Below, piece by piece: positions 11,901 to 26,000 of a stretch of 64,000 bases of DNA (positions are counted from its first letter, which is position 1; each line of letters begins with the position of its first letter). The stretch covers positions 5,043,053 to 5,107,052 of the forward strand of contig NC_051093.1 in the NCBI RefSeq assembly GCF_901709675.1, read 5' to 3'. This DNA is from Syngnathus acus (Eukaryota > Chordata > Actinopteri > Syngnathiformes > Syngnathidae). Under the pieces are notes generated by a model. It made no database searches. It worked only from the letters and a program-made list of their open reading frames with translations, and was not told the origin of the DNA. The translations under genes and the position numbers were made by a program.

Positions 11901-14900
11901 GTGGCTGAGGTGTTGTAAGATGAAGGAAGATGCGAGAAGGAGATTGTCTGAGGCTACTTTTTATGCCTGGGTGCTTTCAAGCAGACGTTAAGCACCTTTG
12001 AAGGAGTCGTCATTAGTGCAGCGGTTCACTCGGGATAAAGTGTCAGTCACGGAATCATTTGCAATCTTTCCGTGATTGACTGATGACCAACTCCAGGGGG
12101 AGCATGAGGACTTGAAATCGGAAGAGATTTAAAAATGGACCTCTGCTGAAGTCTTTTATGCCGAGAGACGATCGACCATCAATTCAATTTGAAGAAGTTG
12201 AAGTGACGAGCGAATCAAAGTGACACAAACGCTTGCGCCTGCAGGTAACACGGCTAATCCACAAATGTTTTTTTTTAACTTCGAAAGACCATACACATGA
12301 TGAGGAAGATGGTTCTCACTTTCTCAAGGTGACCAACACACACATAACTCAAGCTACCACTATTGAATATTTCCAAAAATCAATTATTCCATCGATTAAT
12401 TGAATCAAATCACATTTTGCATTTAAGCGTTTTAAAAACTATTTCAATTACTGTTTATTTAGTGATAAAAAAACAACAATTAAGCAACATTACAGCTACT
12501 AAGGACCTGCAATTCTCTCCAATGAGGACAGGGGGAGCCACAATCACCTATTAACTTTTAGCCACTTATCTAAAGTGAAAACCAGTCGAACACACAAATG
12601 CCACAGAAGCTGGCAAGGAGCTGCTGGTGGCCACAACTCACTCCCAGAGGTTCGCATGTAACCAATGGAAATATTAAACACCACGAGAATCCATTTTTAG
12701 AGAGAGAATTGTGACTCTGATCGTAAAAGGCAGATTCATTCTCAATGCATAGCCGATTATCGCCATGCGTCTACCCAGCTTAAGATCTGAGAAGGGAAAA
12801 AAAAAAAAGAGAAATCCAGTCAGTCACTCTATTCCCAAATGCTTCTGGTGGCTGCAGTAAAAGCACCTGAAAGCCGATTTGGCTCGGCCAGCGATCCGGC
12901 GCGGAGAATCCAGTGAAATTGAGAGCTTTTACGTGCTGTGACTGCACCTCAGCCGAGTGTTTGTACAACGACAAACAAGGCCTCACACTCGCTCACTCGC
13001 TCGCTCACGCCAAACATATTAGAATCAACTCAGCCCTTAGAGTAGAAGAAAAGGAGACAAAGGCATTCGCCCGTGCCGCAATTAAAGGCGTATGAGCAAT
13101 ATTGTTGTGGCGCTTCTTTGAGTGCCAAGGAGAACAAAACACTATCCGCCACTATAAATAACATTACGATAAAAAGGTCGGCGGTGATTAATTCACAACT
13201 AATTGCTCCGTGGAGATGAGTCAAAAGCGGAGTAAGGCGGCCTCTGAAGGAATGAGGACAAAGTTACACATGATATTTTTAGATATGGAGATTTCTGACG
13301 TTTGCACATATGTTGCTCTGTGTTGCAAACTCCTCTCGCTTTCGGGCTTTCTGTTAGCTTACCAGTGCATCTGACAGCATCTGATGATTTGAAATTATTA
13401 GGCCACACTTCAATATTGTTGCAGTATTTGTGTCTGACAAACTGCTGCTCTCACGTGTCCTGGCTAAATAATAACACGTCTCCCATGGCAACGAGGTACA
13501 TATAACCTGCTACCCAGAATTCTAAAATAATATCAGTGTTTATATTCCCCAAGCCTGAATATTGTATATGGAGAATGTCATACATGCACACCAAGCTTGT
13601 TTTCCTAATTTGATAAGAAAAAAAAAGAGCTAATTAACCAACTAAATAAATCAATACAAATTATAAAAGGAGCATCGTTTTAATTTCATGGCAGCTTTTT
13701 GATGATCACCCCAGATTGGTCTAACTAAATAAACATAACTTTTGAGTCATTTTTGCAAAATTAATATGTAAAAAAATCTTTCCAATAATACTTCAACTTT
13801 CTCCAGTCAAACAAATGCATTTATACGTTTCCATAACGCAACTTTATGCTCCTTGCAATAAATGAATGTTTATTTTAATAGCTCAACAGGTGGCCATCGA
13901 CAAAGCTCGCAAGTGATTGCAGTGTGATTCAGAATAACAGGAAAACAAATAGCAACATATATTTTGACATAAAATGCAAAGTAAAACAGTCGTTGACGCT
14001 ATTAATAAAACGACGAGACGTCAAGCTTACCTGTGTGTCTCCTCCGGGCAGTTGTCCGCTTTCAAATGTTTTGTCACCGCGTCTCAGAGTTGCTCTTCGC
14101 GGCACCACGACTCGACTCGGGCGTGTGATCAACTTGCCACTGAAGATTTGGATGTTTTTCTTGTGACTGGCGACAGAGAAAAGCTCATTTTTTAGACCTT
14201 CGAGATGCTTTGGCCAGCTCACGTTTTCCCCAGATGAGCGACCAAATATGGGCAAAGGAAGTGTGATGATAACTTCAGGTCCATCAAAGAGTGTGGGAAA
14301 TACTATGATTCGTATTCGTGAGATTTATTAAACCCTCAGTAATCTTGATATGAAGGATTAACATTGATTTTATTTGGCTAAATAAATTGCATTTAAGTTT
14401 CTATAAGCTTTTACGTTGTGTTTTGAACCACTAATTCAAACGAATGAGATTTTTTTGTTTTCTGCTAGTTGTTGCACTTTGGTCAAAAGATCAGATTATC
14501 AAAAAATGTTTTTTTATTCAGTGCTCTCTGTCCATATGACGGGCGGAATGGGGGTGACTCTTGAATTACGCCACTGACAACTAGCACCTGAACGCACCAC
14601 TCGACTGTTGCTGAGGGGATGCTCTGAGAGGGATTTTTCTCCTCAGTCACAGAAGACTGAATGTCTTGGACATCAGTCACAGTGGCTTTCATGTACTTTA
14701 ATTCTCTTCTGCCCTTTAATGCATCAAAACATCCATTCCACCACCAAATTGAGGCATAAAAATCAGAGCCTGACGTTTGTCCTCTTTGTAACCCAACTTG
14801 ATTATGACAGAACTTTAAGTCATGTATTTTTCCCCATTTATAACTTTTGGGCCAATTGAAGAGCAATTAACATTATTCTAAAGATCAAATGTCACTTCCT

Positions 14901-16650
14901 GTGATGCTGGTGCATATTAAACTAATTAAACTAGCTTATATCACTGTAGCGCTGCACAGCATATGCCAAACCAGTAAAGCAGATGGCACATTCACATTAC
15001 AGTACAAACACGGCATATTTATCACCTGTCTGATGATGCATAAGAACACACAATCTTCTGTGAAAGCACTTTAAATAGATACAGGAACGTAATTACAAGC
15101 TAGTAGGCGAGAGGTGTCTCTCTTCTTACACAAAATATGATTTCTCACTGACTGAAAAGGCGTGCAGCTCGGAGCTGTTTTATTCAAACTAGAACGTGCT
15201 CGCTAATTCATCATAGCACATCATAGCAACCCCAGATGCCATGCTTGTAGATTGTGGACGCCATCAGAGCAATCAAATTGATCAATTAGGACGCAATTGC
15301 TTAAAATTGTGGCCTTTAAGTTTGAAGCTTTTGTCTTGTTTATTAATAGCTAAACAACAAGTTCCCCAAAGTCCAAGCTATTAAAGTTAATGAAATTCAA
15401 AGAAACAACAAACGATGCACCCGGAGTCACCTCATCTAATGAAAACAAAACCTCAGGGGTGTCGCCATTGGTTGGTTGTCACATTGAAGGACCTCCTCAA
15501 CCGTGTGGAACTTCCTCGCCATTGTAAGGCCGACCTGAGCTGTGATTGGCAGGCGGCCTCATGAGAGAGAACCACCCGAGGAAAACAAAACAATTGACTT
15601 CCCTTTTTTAATTTTGCCACATTTTGACATTATCCCAGGCAAAATAACAAAAGCAAAAATAACCCCACCCTCTTTGCCTTGTTTCCATGGACACGTCATG
15701 AGAGAAGATCCCCAGCTGGCTCCCTCTGCCTGCTTGAATACCAAGTGAAGAGGTTATTTATATGACCGGTTCTCATGTGCACGCTCTTTAATTGCTCACC
15801 ACTAATTATTTTACTAATCCGTCCCAATTTGATTGATTGCAACCTTATGAATGCTACTCCATCATGTCACCACAAAATGACAGCGTCCCCTTTTCGCTGT
15901 GATGTAACTGCCTATTCTACTGGACTTTGGGCGGGCCAATCGCAGGACACGGACAAACAATCATTCCTATTTACACAGTCACATCTATGGACAATTTAGA
16001 ATTGTGAATTAATTGAAGAAGCATGTTTTTTTTGTTTGAATGTAAAAACAAGTTAGAATTGAACAATAGAAATTACAGTCATAACTAGCATGTTGCTAGG
16101 TGACTTGCTAATATAGTTATTACATAGTTATTACACATGTTATGACACACAAAGGTGGGCAAATAAAAACAAACAAATTATCATAAAATAACTCGGAGCC
16201 AATCAATAAATAATTAGTGTTATAATTCTTAACAACCACTGGTCTACTGAGGTTTTTAGCACACAATACCTTTTAAGAATCTACACAAACTTTTGTCAAT
16301 CCACTTTGCCAATTAAAAAAAATGGGGGGTCACGACTTTTTTGCACGACATATTTTGGCCGATTTGTTTTTAATCTGCGTGCTTATTGCGCCACTCACAG
16401 GCAGAAAGGAGAATTGAAAACTTACTGTATGCATTTTTCCCTACTGTAGTTTTTCCGCCCGAACGATAGGAGGAGATGAATCCACGTCTTCCTCCTCATC
16501 ACTTGCCTGCCAAAACAAACAACAACGAGAAGAAGAAACAGAAGCGTTCTGCTATTTGGCACCCGAACGTGCCTCGCAAATATGCAAACAATTTTCAGAC
16601 ATTTGCACATTTGACACGCTCTCTACATGGAATGTCACCCCGTGCTCGCC
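8929..16650. other. Intergenic spacer between divergent baiap3 and usp31
   Basis: About 7.7 kb contains no supported gene on either strand. Open frames are short, lack family signatures and have no neighbouring exons. Around 9150-9230 there is a tRNA-like string (GGGATTTGAACCCC) followed by CTCAAAACTGTG, which resembles the ends of common fish interspersed repeats. Moderately GC-rich stretches near 11400-11830 could be regulatory, but nothing in the sequence alone shows this. The baiap3 promoter should lie just above 8928. Confidence 0.6.
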
Positions 16651-16896
16651 ATGGCGGACTATCGCTCTTTTTTAGATCTGGACCTCTCGGCCGAACACGA
16701 CCGGCGTCGTTTTTTCGGCCCCAATTTGTGTAGCTAACGTTAGCCACCTTGGCTAACATCAGCGCTCTTCGACCCGAAAGACAATCCGGAGTTAGTTCGT
16801 CGCTATGCGGCAGCCGACCGCAAAGTGAAGAGACTCCGGACGGAGCTTGCCGCCGCCCCAAGGGAAGGAAAGGAGCGAACGCGGCGGTTGTTTTAA
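16651..16896 (+). other. Unidentified protein-like reading frame upstream of usp31
   Basis: An ATG at 16651 opens a frame beginning MADYRSFLDLDLSAEHDRRR. It hits TAA at 16735 and TAG at 16741, then reopens in the same frame as ALFDPKDNPELVRRYAAADR, followed by KVKRLRTELAAA, and stops at 16894-16896. The charged, helical composition and retained frame look protein-like. The stop-bearing segment includes a GCTAACGTTAGC palindrome. I do not recognise the family. It may be a usp31 upstream ORF, an exon of an unmodelled gene, a relic, or chance in GC-rich promoter DNA. Confidence 0.25.
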
Positions 16897-17093
16897 TATT
16901 CCCAAGAGGAGTCTTACTTCTCGGTATGTTATTTAGTAAGTGGGGCGAGAGACTGTAGTTACAATGTTATGCCTGGCGAGGGGTTAGTTAACTCGGCTCG
17001 GGGTTGTTTGAGCGATGGAGCGTCGGCGGATAGCACGCCGCTGAAAGTCTCCCTTGACGCGGACTGGAGGGTGAAGGTGAGGGTAGTACAATC
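16780..17093 (+). promoter_or_regulatory. usp31: Likely usp31 promoter and 5' UTR
   Basis: The 300 bases before the usp31 start are rich in C+G and CpG compared with the AT-rich spacer on the left, as expected for a CpG-type housekeeping promoter. No TATA box is obvious. The transcription start cannot be placed from sequence alone. Confidence 0.4.
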
Positions 17094-20000
17094 ATGTCGT
17101 GTAAAGCCGCCACCAAGGATAAGAAGACGAGCTTCGGCAAGAAGTTGTTCAGACGAGGCTCGGTACGCTCCGTGGGTAGTTTTATGAGCAGAGTCCTGAG
17201 GACGCTCACTGCCTTGTCCCACTTTGGTTCCGAAGTGCAAACCGACGACGACAAGGATGACGGGGGCTTCTCGGCGTTTCACTCCGGACTTAAGGACGCA
17301 CCCTTGGAGGACGGAGACCTCCGGTTCTACCTCTCCGGCGAGAGGATTCCCGGCGTGTCCGGCCTGAAGAACCACGGCAATACCTGCTTTATGAATGCTA
17401 TTCTGCAGTGCCTCAGCAACACCGAGCTTTTTGCCGAGTACCTCGTCCTGGAGCACTACAGGGCGGACGAGGCTAACCAGGAGGACAAACCAAAAACAAA
17501 TGGCGTCCATCTGCAGAAGAAAGGTCCCATGGCCAAGGGGGAAGTGACAGAGCAACTGTCTGGACTTGTTCGGGCTTTATGGACTTTTGAGTACACCCCC
17601 CAGCACAGCAGAGATTTTAAGGTAACGCTGATGAGCTGCCATAGTTGAACTCAGCGTGCTTTTTTTCGAGCCGAGCTGTGCAAATCCAAACACGAGTAAA
17701 CCCGCCACAAACATTTTTTTGCAGAACGCGGTGTCCAAGAACGCCACGCAGTTTAAAGGGAACGCTCAGCACGACGCCCAAGAGTTTCTGCTGTGGCTGC
17801 TGGACCGAGTGCACGAGGACCTCAACACCGTCAACCCAAACGCCAGGCCAACCTTGAGGGTGAGTTAAATAACGGCAGCTCGGAAAGCAACTTGAATGTG
17901 TCTGCTGCACCTGTTTACAACCTTTCACTGCTATTGTCATTAAAACACGTTGGTGCTTGTTCAGCCACCTATCGACTTAGATGACCAAACCACGGAGGGA
18001 CCTTCCCCGCCCCTTTCGGCTGGCTCGTTCGTACAGGAGCTCTTCCAGGCTCAGTACAGGTAAAAACGACATTCCTTTCAATGCGTCTACAGCATGAGTT
18101 GATCCATAGTTGTTTTTTTCCTAAAGGTCCTCCCTCACCTGCCCCCATTGCCAAAAACAGAGCAATACCTTTGACCCCTTCCTGTGCATCTCCTTACCCA
18201 TCCCCCTGCCACACACACGGTAAGTGGAGACGTTGTCAACGCCTGCGAACCAGCTTCAAGGAAATTCACGTGTTTGTTTTCCAGCCCTCTCTACGTCACG
18301 GTGGTCTACCAGGGGAAGTACTCGCACTGTCTGCGGATCGGCGTGGCCGTGCCCTTCAACAGCACCGTGTACCGCCTACGTGATGCCGTGTCACGTGAGA
18401 CCAAGATGCCAATGGACCAGGTGTTCATTCCTTCAGCTTCCCGATAGCCAAATTTTCTCCACTTTGACTCGTGCACTTACTTACGTGCTTGCTCATTTTA
18501 GTTCATTCTGACTGAAATGTACTACGACGGCTTCCATCGTTCCTTTTGCGACGATGACGACGACCTGAACATCATCCAAGAGAGCGACTCCATCTTTGCC
18601 TTTGAGACGCCAGAGATGTTCAAACTGGAGAACCTACGCACAAAAAGAGGTCCATGTTACTTATTCACATCACGTTGGAGTAAATAAAAAAATAAAAAAG
18701 GAATTGGTGCAGTCCTCTCCCAAACGGATAAAAAAATGGATACTCATCTACAGTTCAAATCCAGCCTAAACTAGCTAACTCCTTTGTACAGGAAGTCTTC
18801 TGGCCAACCTGAATCAAAACAACTTGAAGTACGGCGTGGAAAATGGCCGCACGCCGTCTTTCATGCAGGGGACTTTGACTCCCGTGGTGTCCCCAAATAA
18901 GAACATGACACCGGAGAAAATGATCCTGCTGGTGTGCAACCGAGCCTGCACCGGCCACCAAGCAAAAAGGTAAAGCTGCCATCTGTACTGTGACCCCAAG
19001 TTGGTACTCAGGTTTGTTTCAAGGTTTCATTAAAAAAAAAAAAAATTGACACATTCACTGCCATTGACAACTATAGACGTCAATTTATAAATTGAGTTAA
19101 TTGTCATTTTAGGTTCGGCTTGCCTTTCGTGCTGTTCATGGAGCGCACGGCTACCTGGGACACACTGCAGAAGGAGATTTTGGAAAAAATGCGCCATCTT
19201 TTGCGACCTGGGGTCTACATTCAGGTAGAAAGTGAAATTATTATTATTTATTTTTTTAGCACCAATGCATCATAAGACTTTTGCAAAACAATCTTCACAC
19301 ACAGGTGGGGCCTTTCAGTCTCCGTGTGGTTGGCGTGGTCGGGATCACCTACCTCCTCCCTCAAGACGAGCGACCGCTTTGTCACCCCACGGTGGAGAGG
19401 TAAGTTTTACTCTTTGGCGTATCAAATTTCACATCCAGGGAAAACATCATCAATCAGAACCGCAAGTGTTGTTTATCGTCCCACAGCGGATCAGTGACAG
19501 GCCCGAGCACGTCTTCAAATGCCAGTTTAGGATTTCTTTTTTTTTCTTGTTCTTTCCTGAGCTACATAAAGCAAGCCAGAACATCACTCAAGCATAAAAA
19601 TTCATCAGTAAAAAGCGTAGTTGAGTTTTTGTCCTTAGGGTAGCTAATAGAAATACAGTAAACTTTAAAACACATTTTCTTTGATACGGCAACATTTATA
19701 TTTTGTTGAACGCGTAACTTAAATAACTTAACCAACGGCAAATTTGTGGTTTTGTTTGTGGGTGTTTCAGAGCGTACAAATCCTGCGGACAGGGTGGACC
19801 GCCCCATGTGAAGATTGTGGTGGAGTGGGACAAGGAGACCAAAGATTAGTAAGTGGAGTCATCTCCAAGTTACATCATACACATCTTATTTGGCAATACA
19901 AATTGTGGTCAAAAGGTTAAATAAGTCTTTAATTTAGTAGACATTTTAATATCTAATTCACCGGCATAATTTATCATTGGTGACAAGCTACCTCGCAATA

Positions 20001-23000
20001 AAGCAAAAATGAATTGACCTCTGCCAGCTTTTATCTTGTTCAAACTTAATGAACACAAATCACGCCATTTTTCTTTTTTTTTTTTTCCCCCCCCCCCACA
20101 GTCTGTTCGGGCACACGGAAGAGGAGTACATCCCCGACGCCGAGAGCGTTTATCTGCACAGAGAACAGCACCACCAGCCGCAGGCGTGCACGCTGGCTCA
20201 GTGTTTCCAACTCTACACTAAAGAGGAGCAGGTAAAACACAATTGGAAATCACAATTAGATTAAAAAAAAATCATCAATCAAACGTCGAGTTTAATAACT
20301 ATCGGTGACTTTGAGCCAAAGTTCCTTACACAGAAATAAAAAAATACTGTCTGACTATGTCTCCATTTTGCTCAGAGCACATCAGCTGGAATATTTTCTT
20401 CATGTTTATCTCGGTGCTCACTCTGAGAGTAATAACAGTCTTGAGCTCGCTGGGGTTTTGCTGCGTATTCGACTCCTAATGGTACGTTAGCCCTAAGCTA
20501 GACACGAGAAGCGACGACCAACATAAACATTGTGGCTTCGCTCGCCGCTGCCAGAAAAGAATGTAGAAAGAGAGGCAAAAGCCAGCGCCTTCATTTTTAT
20601 TTCTTTTTTAAACAGTTTGTCCTTCATGGCTCTGGTTCTTTTTCAGCTGGCCCCGGACGACGCCTGGCGCTGCCCCCATTGCAAGCAGCTGCAACAGGGC
20701 CGCATCAAGCTCAGCCTATGGACGCTGCCGGATGTGCTCATACTGCACCTCAAGAGATTCAGACAGGTAATTTGAAGTTTGAACTCTAAACTTGTAGCAG
20801 ATAGGAGTTCCTCCCTTGGTTTCCCCGTAGGAGGGTGACCGCAGGGTGAAGATGCAAAACATGGTGAGATTCCCTCTCATGGGCATGGACATGGCGCCTC
20901 ACGTGGTGAAGAGAAGCCAGAGTAGCTGGAGTCTCCCCTCGCACTGGTCGCCGTGGAGACGACCCTACGGCCTAGGGAGGAACCCCGACGACTTCCTGTA
21001 TGACCTCTACGCCGTGTGCAACCACCACGGGAGCATGCACGGAGGCCACTACACGGGTAGCGATGACATCACAGCCTGTGAGTCATTGGGATGGGCAGCG
21101 GTTTTTTTTCAACCAATGTTTCCTGTCCGCGCTCGCAGCCTACTGCAAGAACTCCGTGGACGGTCAGTGGTACTGCTTTGACGACAGCGAGGTGGCGCCG
21201 GTGGCTGACGACGACGTGTGTCAACAGACGGCTTACATACTTTTCTACCAACGCAGGACCGCCATTCCCTCTTGGTCGGCCAACAGTTCTGTTGCAGGTC
21301 AGTTTGTGACTGATTAAAATAATGTGGGGCAAAAGAGTAAAGTACTGAGAATAGAGCCTTGGTGCACTATTTTGCTTTGAATAGTGACTCTTAATGATCC
21401 GTCTCACAGGTTCTACCAGTTCTTCTTTGTGCGACCACTGGATCAACAGGCTGCCCGGGAGCAGACCTGCTAGTCTAGCGTCGGGCGCCTCGTCGAGACG
21501 CACCTCACTGGCTTCGCTGGCGGAGTCGGTGGAGTTCACCGGAGAGCGCAGCGAAGACGACGGTGAGGTCAAGATCGGTTTCCAGAGGAGCCGACCACAC
21601 AAGACTGTATTGTGACATTCTGATTTTCGCTTTTCAGATTGACAACTTCATGACGATAGTCAAGTCTGGTATCTAAATAATTGGTTTGGACTTGAATGAG
21701 TCTCAAGAGTATTTTTTTTCAAAACACATATTTTACCAACGTGCTCTCCCCAATAAAAATATTGCTGTTAGAATCAAATGAAACATGTCGGCAACTCAAC
21801 CGTTTCAAAACTTTCTCCTCACCTTTGCGTCAAATTTGGTCTAATTATTTTGGGGGTGAAGACAAAAACAAGGAAACACCCATTCGAGGTGGTCCTCCAC
21901 TCTGCCGTGTCAAACTGAAACAGATGTGAGCCAGGCCTGCTGTTTGTGGCTCTCGTAATGAGGGGCTCAGGCTGCAGACTGCTGCCTCAGCATATGGCCG
22001 CCCCGGGGCGCGTGTGGCCAGCACACACGCAACAACGCTTATTGCCTGTGTAGTATTTGACAGAGTTTGATGAGCCGGAACGCAGTCAATTCAGCGCTGC
22101 GCTGTATGTTTTTATGATTTGCTCGTATTTTCTAGCAAGCCCTTCCACATATGTCGCCTCAAAAACTGAATTTCTCAGCTTGTTTTTGACACTCAATGTC
22201 TTCATGAAATCTTTTTTTGTTTTGAAGGTGGTTTCTCCGTCCGGCCCTTTGTGAGGAGCATCCAGCGCCAGAGCGTGACTTCCAGGTCATCCGTAGCCAG
22301 CCCGCTAGCTTTGAGCGACAGCGCCGTCAAACCCTCGTGGTCGCTGTCAGCCAAGCTTCAAATTCGCCCCAACTCGCCCTCGCGCTTCTCTCTGGACTCG
22401 CGTTGCTCGCCGCCCCTGGAGAGAATCGGCGAGTCCTACGACGACCACGTGTCCACTTCCTGCTTCGGCGGCTACAGCCGGCACGAGCGCTACTCCGGCG
22501 GCAGGCCGCCCCCGGTGGCGGTGGAAAGCAGCTGCGGCGAGCAGGAAAACAACAAGCGATTTCTGGACATGATATACTGTCGCGCTCCCACGCCGGTGGA
22601 GAAGACGACGGAAAACAACAACCAGATGACGGCGAAAGACCAAAACATTCAAAACGCCCCCTCCAAAGATCAGAACCGCAAGAGCAGCACTGGCGGTTCT
22701 GTATCCAAGGCGGAAAGCGGCGTCGCCACCAAATCCACCAAAGCGGAGTCAGGAAAAACCTCCAAGAAGCGCCTGTGCTCCACCCACAAGTCCGAGACGC
22801 CCACCAGCACACCCGTGAAAGGCAAAAAGGCGACCGCCACTAAAGAAAAGAGTGACAAGACAAGCGTGTCCACTCCCAGCGGGACCCCATCCAAAAGCAA
22901 TAAGTCGCTCCCTTCCTCCAGCTCCACGCCACAACATCGACTGTGCGCGCGCTCCACGCCGCAATCGTCGGCGTCGCCCTCTCCCAGGAACCTCAACAAC

Positions 23001-23645
23001 CATGAAAAGAACCCAGAGAACGTTCGTAAGCGTCAGGTGGAGAGGAGCTACAGTCGGGATTCTGTGGTCAGCGCTCAGCGAGGAAGCACCGCGGCGACGA
23101 CGCGCTCGTCTGTCCCCAAGGCGGCGGATGGCGGCGGCCGGGTGGAGCGGAGGTCAGTGCGCAGTTCCAGCAGCAGCTCCTCCGTCACTAGCTTACGTTC
23201 ACCCAGCGTGTCCACCAGAGACCTGCAGCGCGGCAGTAAGTCGGAGGAAAAAGGCTTGTCCTTTTTTAAGAGCGCCCTGAGGCAGCGGGAAAGCCGCCGC
23301 TCGGCCGACTTGGGCAGGAGCACGCTGCTCTTCAAAAAGACCTCGGAGAGGACGTGCAAGCAGAACGGACAGGTCAAGGAAGCCGGCGTCGAGCGCGCAA
23401 AAGCCTCCGACGCCGCGGTGGCTTCCCCGCCGCCGCTCGCCGACGCTCCCAAATCGGAGCCCATCAAGCAGACAGGCTCACTCGGTCGCTCCCTGCTGCA
23501 CGTCGGCAAATCCAAGTCTTCCGGCGCCGACGTGAGTCTCAAGTCTCCCGCTAAAGGGACCAAGCCTCTCGAAAAGAAGACGTCTTCCCGGAAGCTGTCG
23601 TTGGGGACGCAATCGCCCGCGCGGGCCCCGCAGAGGCCTCAGTGA
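17094..23645 (+). CDS. usp31: Ubiquitin-specific protease 31
   Basis: This is a cysteine-protease deubiquitinase; mammalian USP31 has been linked to dampening NF-kB signalling. Sixteen exons join in frame to 1267 codons plus stop (human about 1350): 17094-17621, 17725-17859, 17965-18059, 18127-18219, 18285-18420, 18502-18649, 18792-18969, 19113-19224, 19305-19399, 19771-19848, 20102-20231, 20647-20766, 20831-21056, 21139-21297, 21410-21562, 22228-23645. The Cys box GLKNHGNTCFMN puts the catalytic Cys at residue 98. QHDAQEFLLWLLDRVHEDL, a zinc-type CPHC...CPHC pair and the His box HHGSMHGGHYTAYCKNSVDG complete the USP fold. The last exon encodes a long Ser/Lys/Arg-rich tail with RRTSLASL-like and KGLSFFKSALRQ segments, ending PQRPQ. 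The N terminus keeps RSVGSFMSRVLRTL. The intron 5 donor (GTGTTC) is weak, but the following exon matches the family. Confidence 0.96.
19048..19112. repeat. Fish CACTGCCATTGAC repeat fragment
   Basis: In usp31 intron 7, CATTCACTGCCATTGACAAC followed by TATAGACGTCAA matches a short repeat motif widespread in ray-finned fish. A related, partly palindromic copy lies at 45874-45953. Confidence 0.5.
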
Positions 23646-26000
23646 CGCAGCTAACGTACGTACTCTTCTCTCCAAATGCAGCTACTGTACATTCTTTGTG
23701 CCTATCTTCTACTCATAGCGATAAATATTCAGACTTGACACACCCACACTCGAAAAAAAATCAAATCATACCCAAGGCTGGATTTACACTCCAGGTTCCT
23801 TAAATGGCTTCACTGAATCAATGAAAGTTGTGCATTTTATTTATTTATTTAAACGTATCCTCCGTCATTGGCTGAAAAACTCACTGATTCGCAATCATGA
23901 TGCTTTGCAGCCATTTTGTAGCATCTTAGCGCCAAGCAACTATGTTTGAGCAAGTTGAGCTGCTGCATCAACCTTATTTGGGGAAGGCATTAATTCCTTT
24001 TTTTTTTTTTTATATCCCTAGCTAGGCCGTTTTTTAAGCACATTTTTTTAACTGACTGTTTACACTGACAGAACACGAGTCACGCAAATTGCACATAATA
24101 CAACAATAATATGTGAACAATCAACATTTCATCGCATCTGGTTGTTGTTTATTTTGCTATAGTTTAGATGATGAGTTTTTTGGTATTGTTGTTGTTTAGG
24201 GCAGATGTAGGGTGTGTGTACCTCATTTTTAGGACCTCAGGGCAGGGTGTATCCAGTTTGTGTTTGTGCAGATATTTGAAACATATCAGTCCACATTTGG
24301 AAGATTCTGGTTGACGCCGCATAGCTCAGTTGTGCCACCTAAGGGGAAGGAGGAAAAACAATTAAGAATATGTGCCAGTGGAAGCATGCAGTGTAAATCC
24401 AGACTTAGTAAATGACCCCAAATTGACTTTCTCCTCAATGGTCTGGTCTGCTGTGGAGACCACACACAAACGCTTACCAAAAAAATAGGAGTTTTATTGT
24501 GATCAACCACACACCTCCGTGCAATGGAGTGAAAAAGTCCTTTGAAAAAAATTTCAGTCAGGCCAACATATGAAAATCCACTGTCAAATAATCCAACATG
24601 TCCATAATCTTTCAGATATTTTACAACTATTTTTGTTGACATTTTATGATAGAACTGTTTTTATATGTTTTTTTTTTTCTTGGGAAAAAAAGGTGAGTTT
24701 TGAAATGACACCCTTTAAAAACAAAACAAAAATCAACATAGATAATATATTAGCTCTAGATGCGTCTGTATATAAGGTATATAAAATATGAACAGTTTTT
24801 TTCTTCCAAATGGAAACTGAAAACGATCTTAAGCGCCTTTTCAACACTAATTACGCAAACCAATACTAGTCTACTACTTTATGCATCACTGAGTAGGAAT
24901 GTTGTCTTGCACTTTTGAGTAGATGGCTAGTTTCCTCTTCTCCACTAACTCGTAGAAAGAAAGAAAAAACACTCGAAACTTTAACGTAATCATCTCAGCA
25001 TCACGTAGTAGTTTCATGCCTTAGACTAGATGGGTACTTTTTTTATGTCACGTGACTCGAGCATCTCGCCTCAACCTGCTGTTACCTCACGTATTTTTCT
25101 TCATGCATCTTATATTTGCTCATATAATTCACGCCATGAAAAAAAGTCAAGCCTAACAAGACTTTTTTTTTTTCTTTCTTTTAAATAAATGACTGCAAGT
25201 TTGCATTCGCTTAACCTCTACACTGTGACGTGCGTCCCCGCTTTCACATCAACTATTACTTCCCACTTTCAAAACGGCAATATATTTGTCTTCCCGTCGT
25301 TTTTAAGTAGCATCATGCCGCTTTGGAGCAATATAAGAATAGTTGCGATTCGTAAGGATGTACAGAAGGGACGCACGCGTGTACAGTAAACGCTCAAGCA
25401 TGCTCGTCATAAACTATGCAAGTGTCTTGCTTGAGCATGTCAGCTTCATTTTGCACATCGTCCTTCTATATCATCACTTTGTTTATTTTCTGCTCTCCGG
25501 GTGCTCCGATACACTTAAAAAAAACAAAAACAATTTACTGTTGTAAACCAGCAGGACACAACACTACGGCTGTGATGTTTGTTTTTAAAAGTGCTGAAAG
25601 AGCTTCGTGTATTTACTATTTATGTCACGCTATAAATAGTTCAATAGTTTACGCAGCAAAATGCAATAACAAGTAATACATTTCTAGTTTTGTACTATAG
25701 TAGGAACGTATGATCATATTTCACACACCAAATGACAAGACCTGCTGGTAAAATATACATAAATTGAGAACGCTTTTTAAAAAATAATAAAAACTTGCAG
25801 TGCGTATATAGTATATATTACGTAGAGAAAGACTTGGTATCAAATATACTGAATGTTTTGAGAAGGCTTATTACTGAAAAAATAAGGAGCTGTCAAGTGA
25901 TTGAATGTCATTTTGTTACGATCAACTGGATATATTTTTTTTAAGTTTTACATTTTCTTTTCCTACCAACTTTAATTAAAGACACTACAATGCTGAATGA
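23646..26000 (+). other. usp31: Probable usp31 3' untranslated region
   Basis: After the TGA at 23643-23645 the sequence becomes AT-rich and non-coding. An ATTAAA at 25975-25980, followed by GU-rich sequence, is one plausible polyadenylation signal. Others exist (an AATAAA near 26277), so the transcript end is not fixed. Mammalian USP31 also has a long 3' UTR. Confidence 0.35.

Noticed and set aside
13929-14255. 108-codon minus-strand open frame
   Set aside because: No domain, no neighbouring exon, and overlapping plus-strand frames of similar length; consistent with chance.
14483-14866. 127-codon minus-strand open frame
   Set aside because: Tryptophan- and cysteine-rich without a known motif and no splice partners; probably chance.
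16422-16610. Minus-strand exon-like segment (ASDEEEDVDSSPIVRAEKLQ then stop) with an acceptor-like site
   Set aside because: No upstream exon could be joined to it and no family is recognised. The plus-strand frame here is equally featureless.
22327-23675. Several long opposite-strand and alternate frames over the last usp31 exon
   Set aside because: They are shadows of the GC-rich, Ser/Arg/Lys-rich coding exon 22228-23645.
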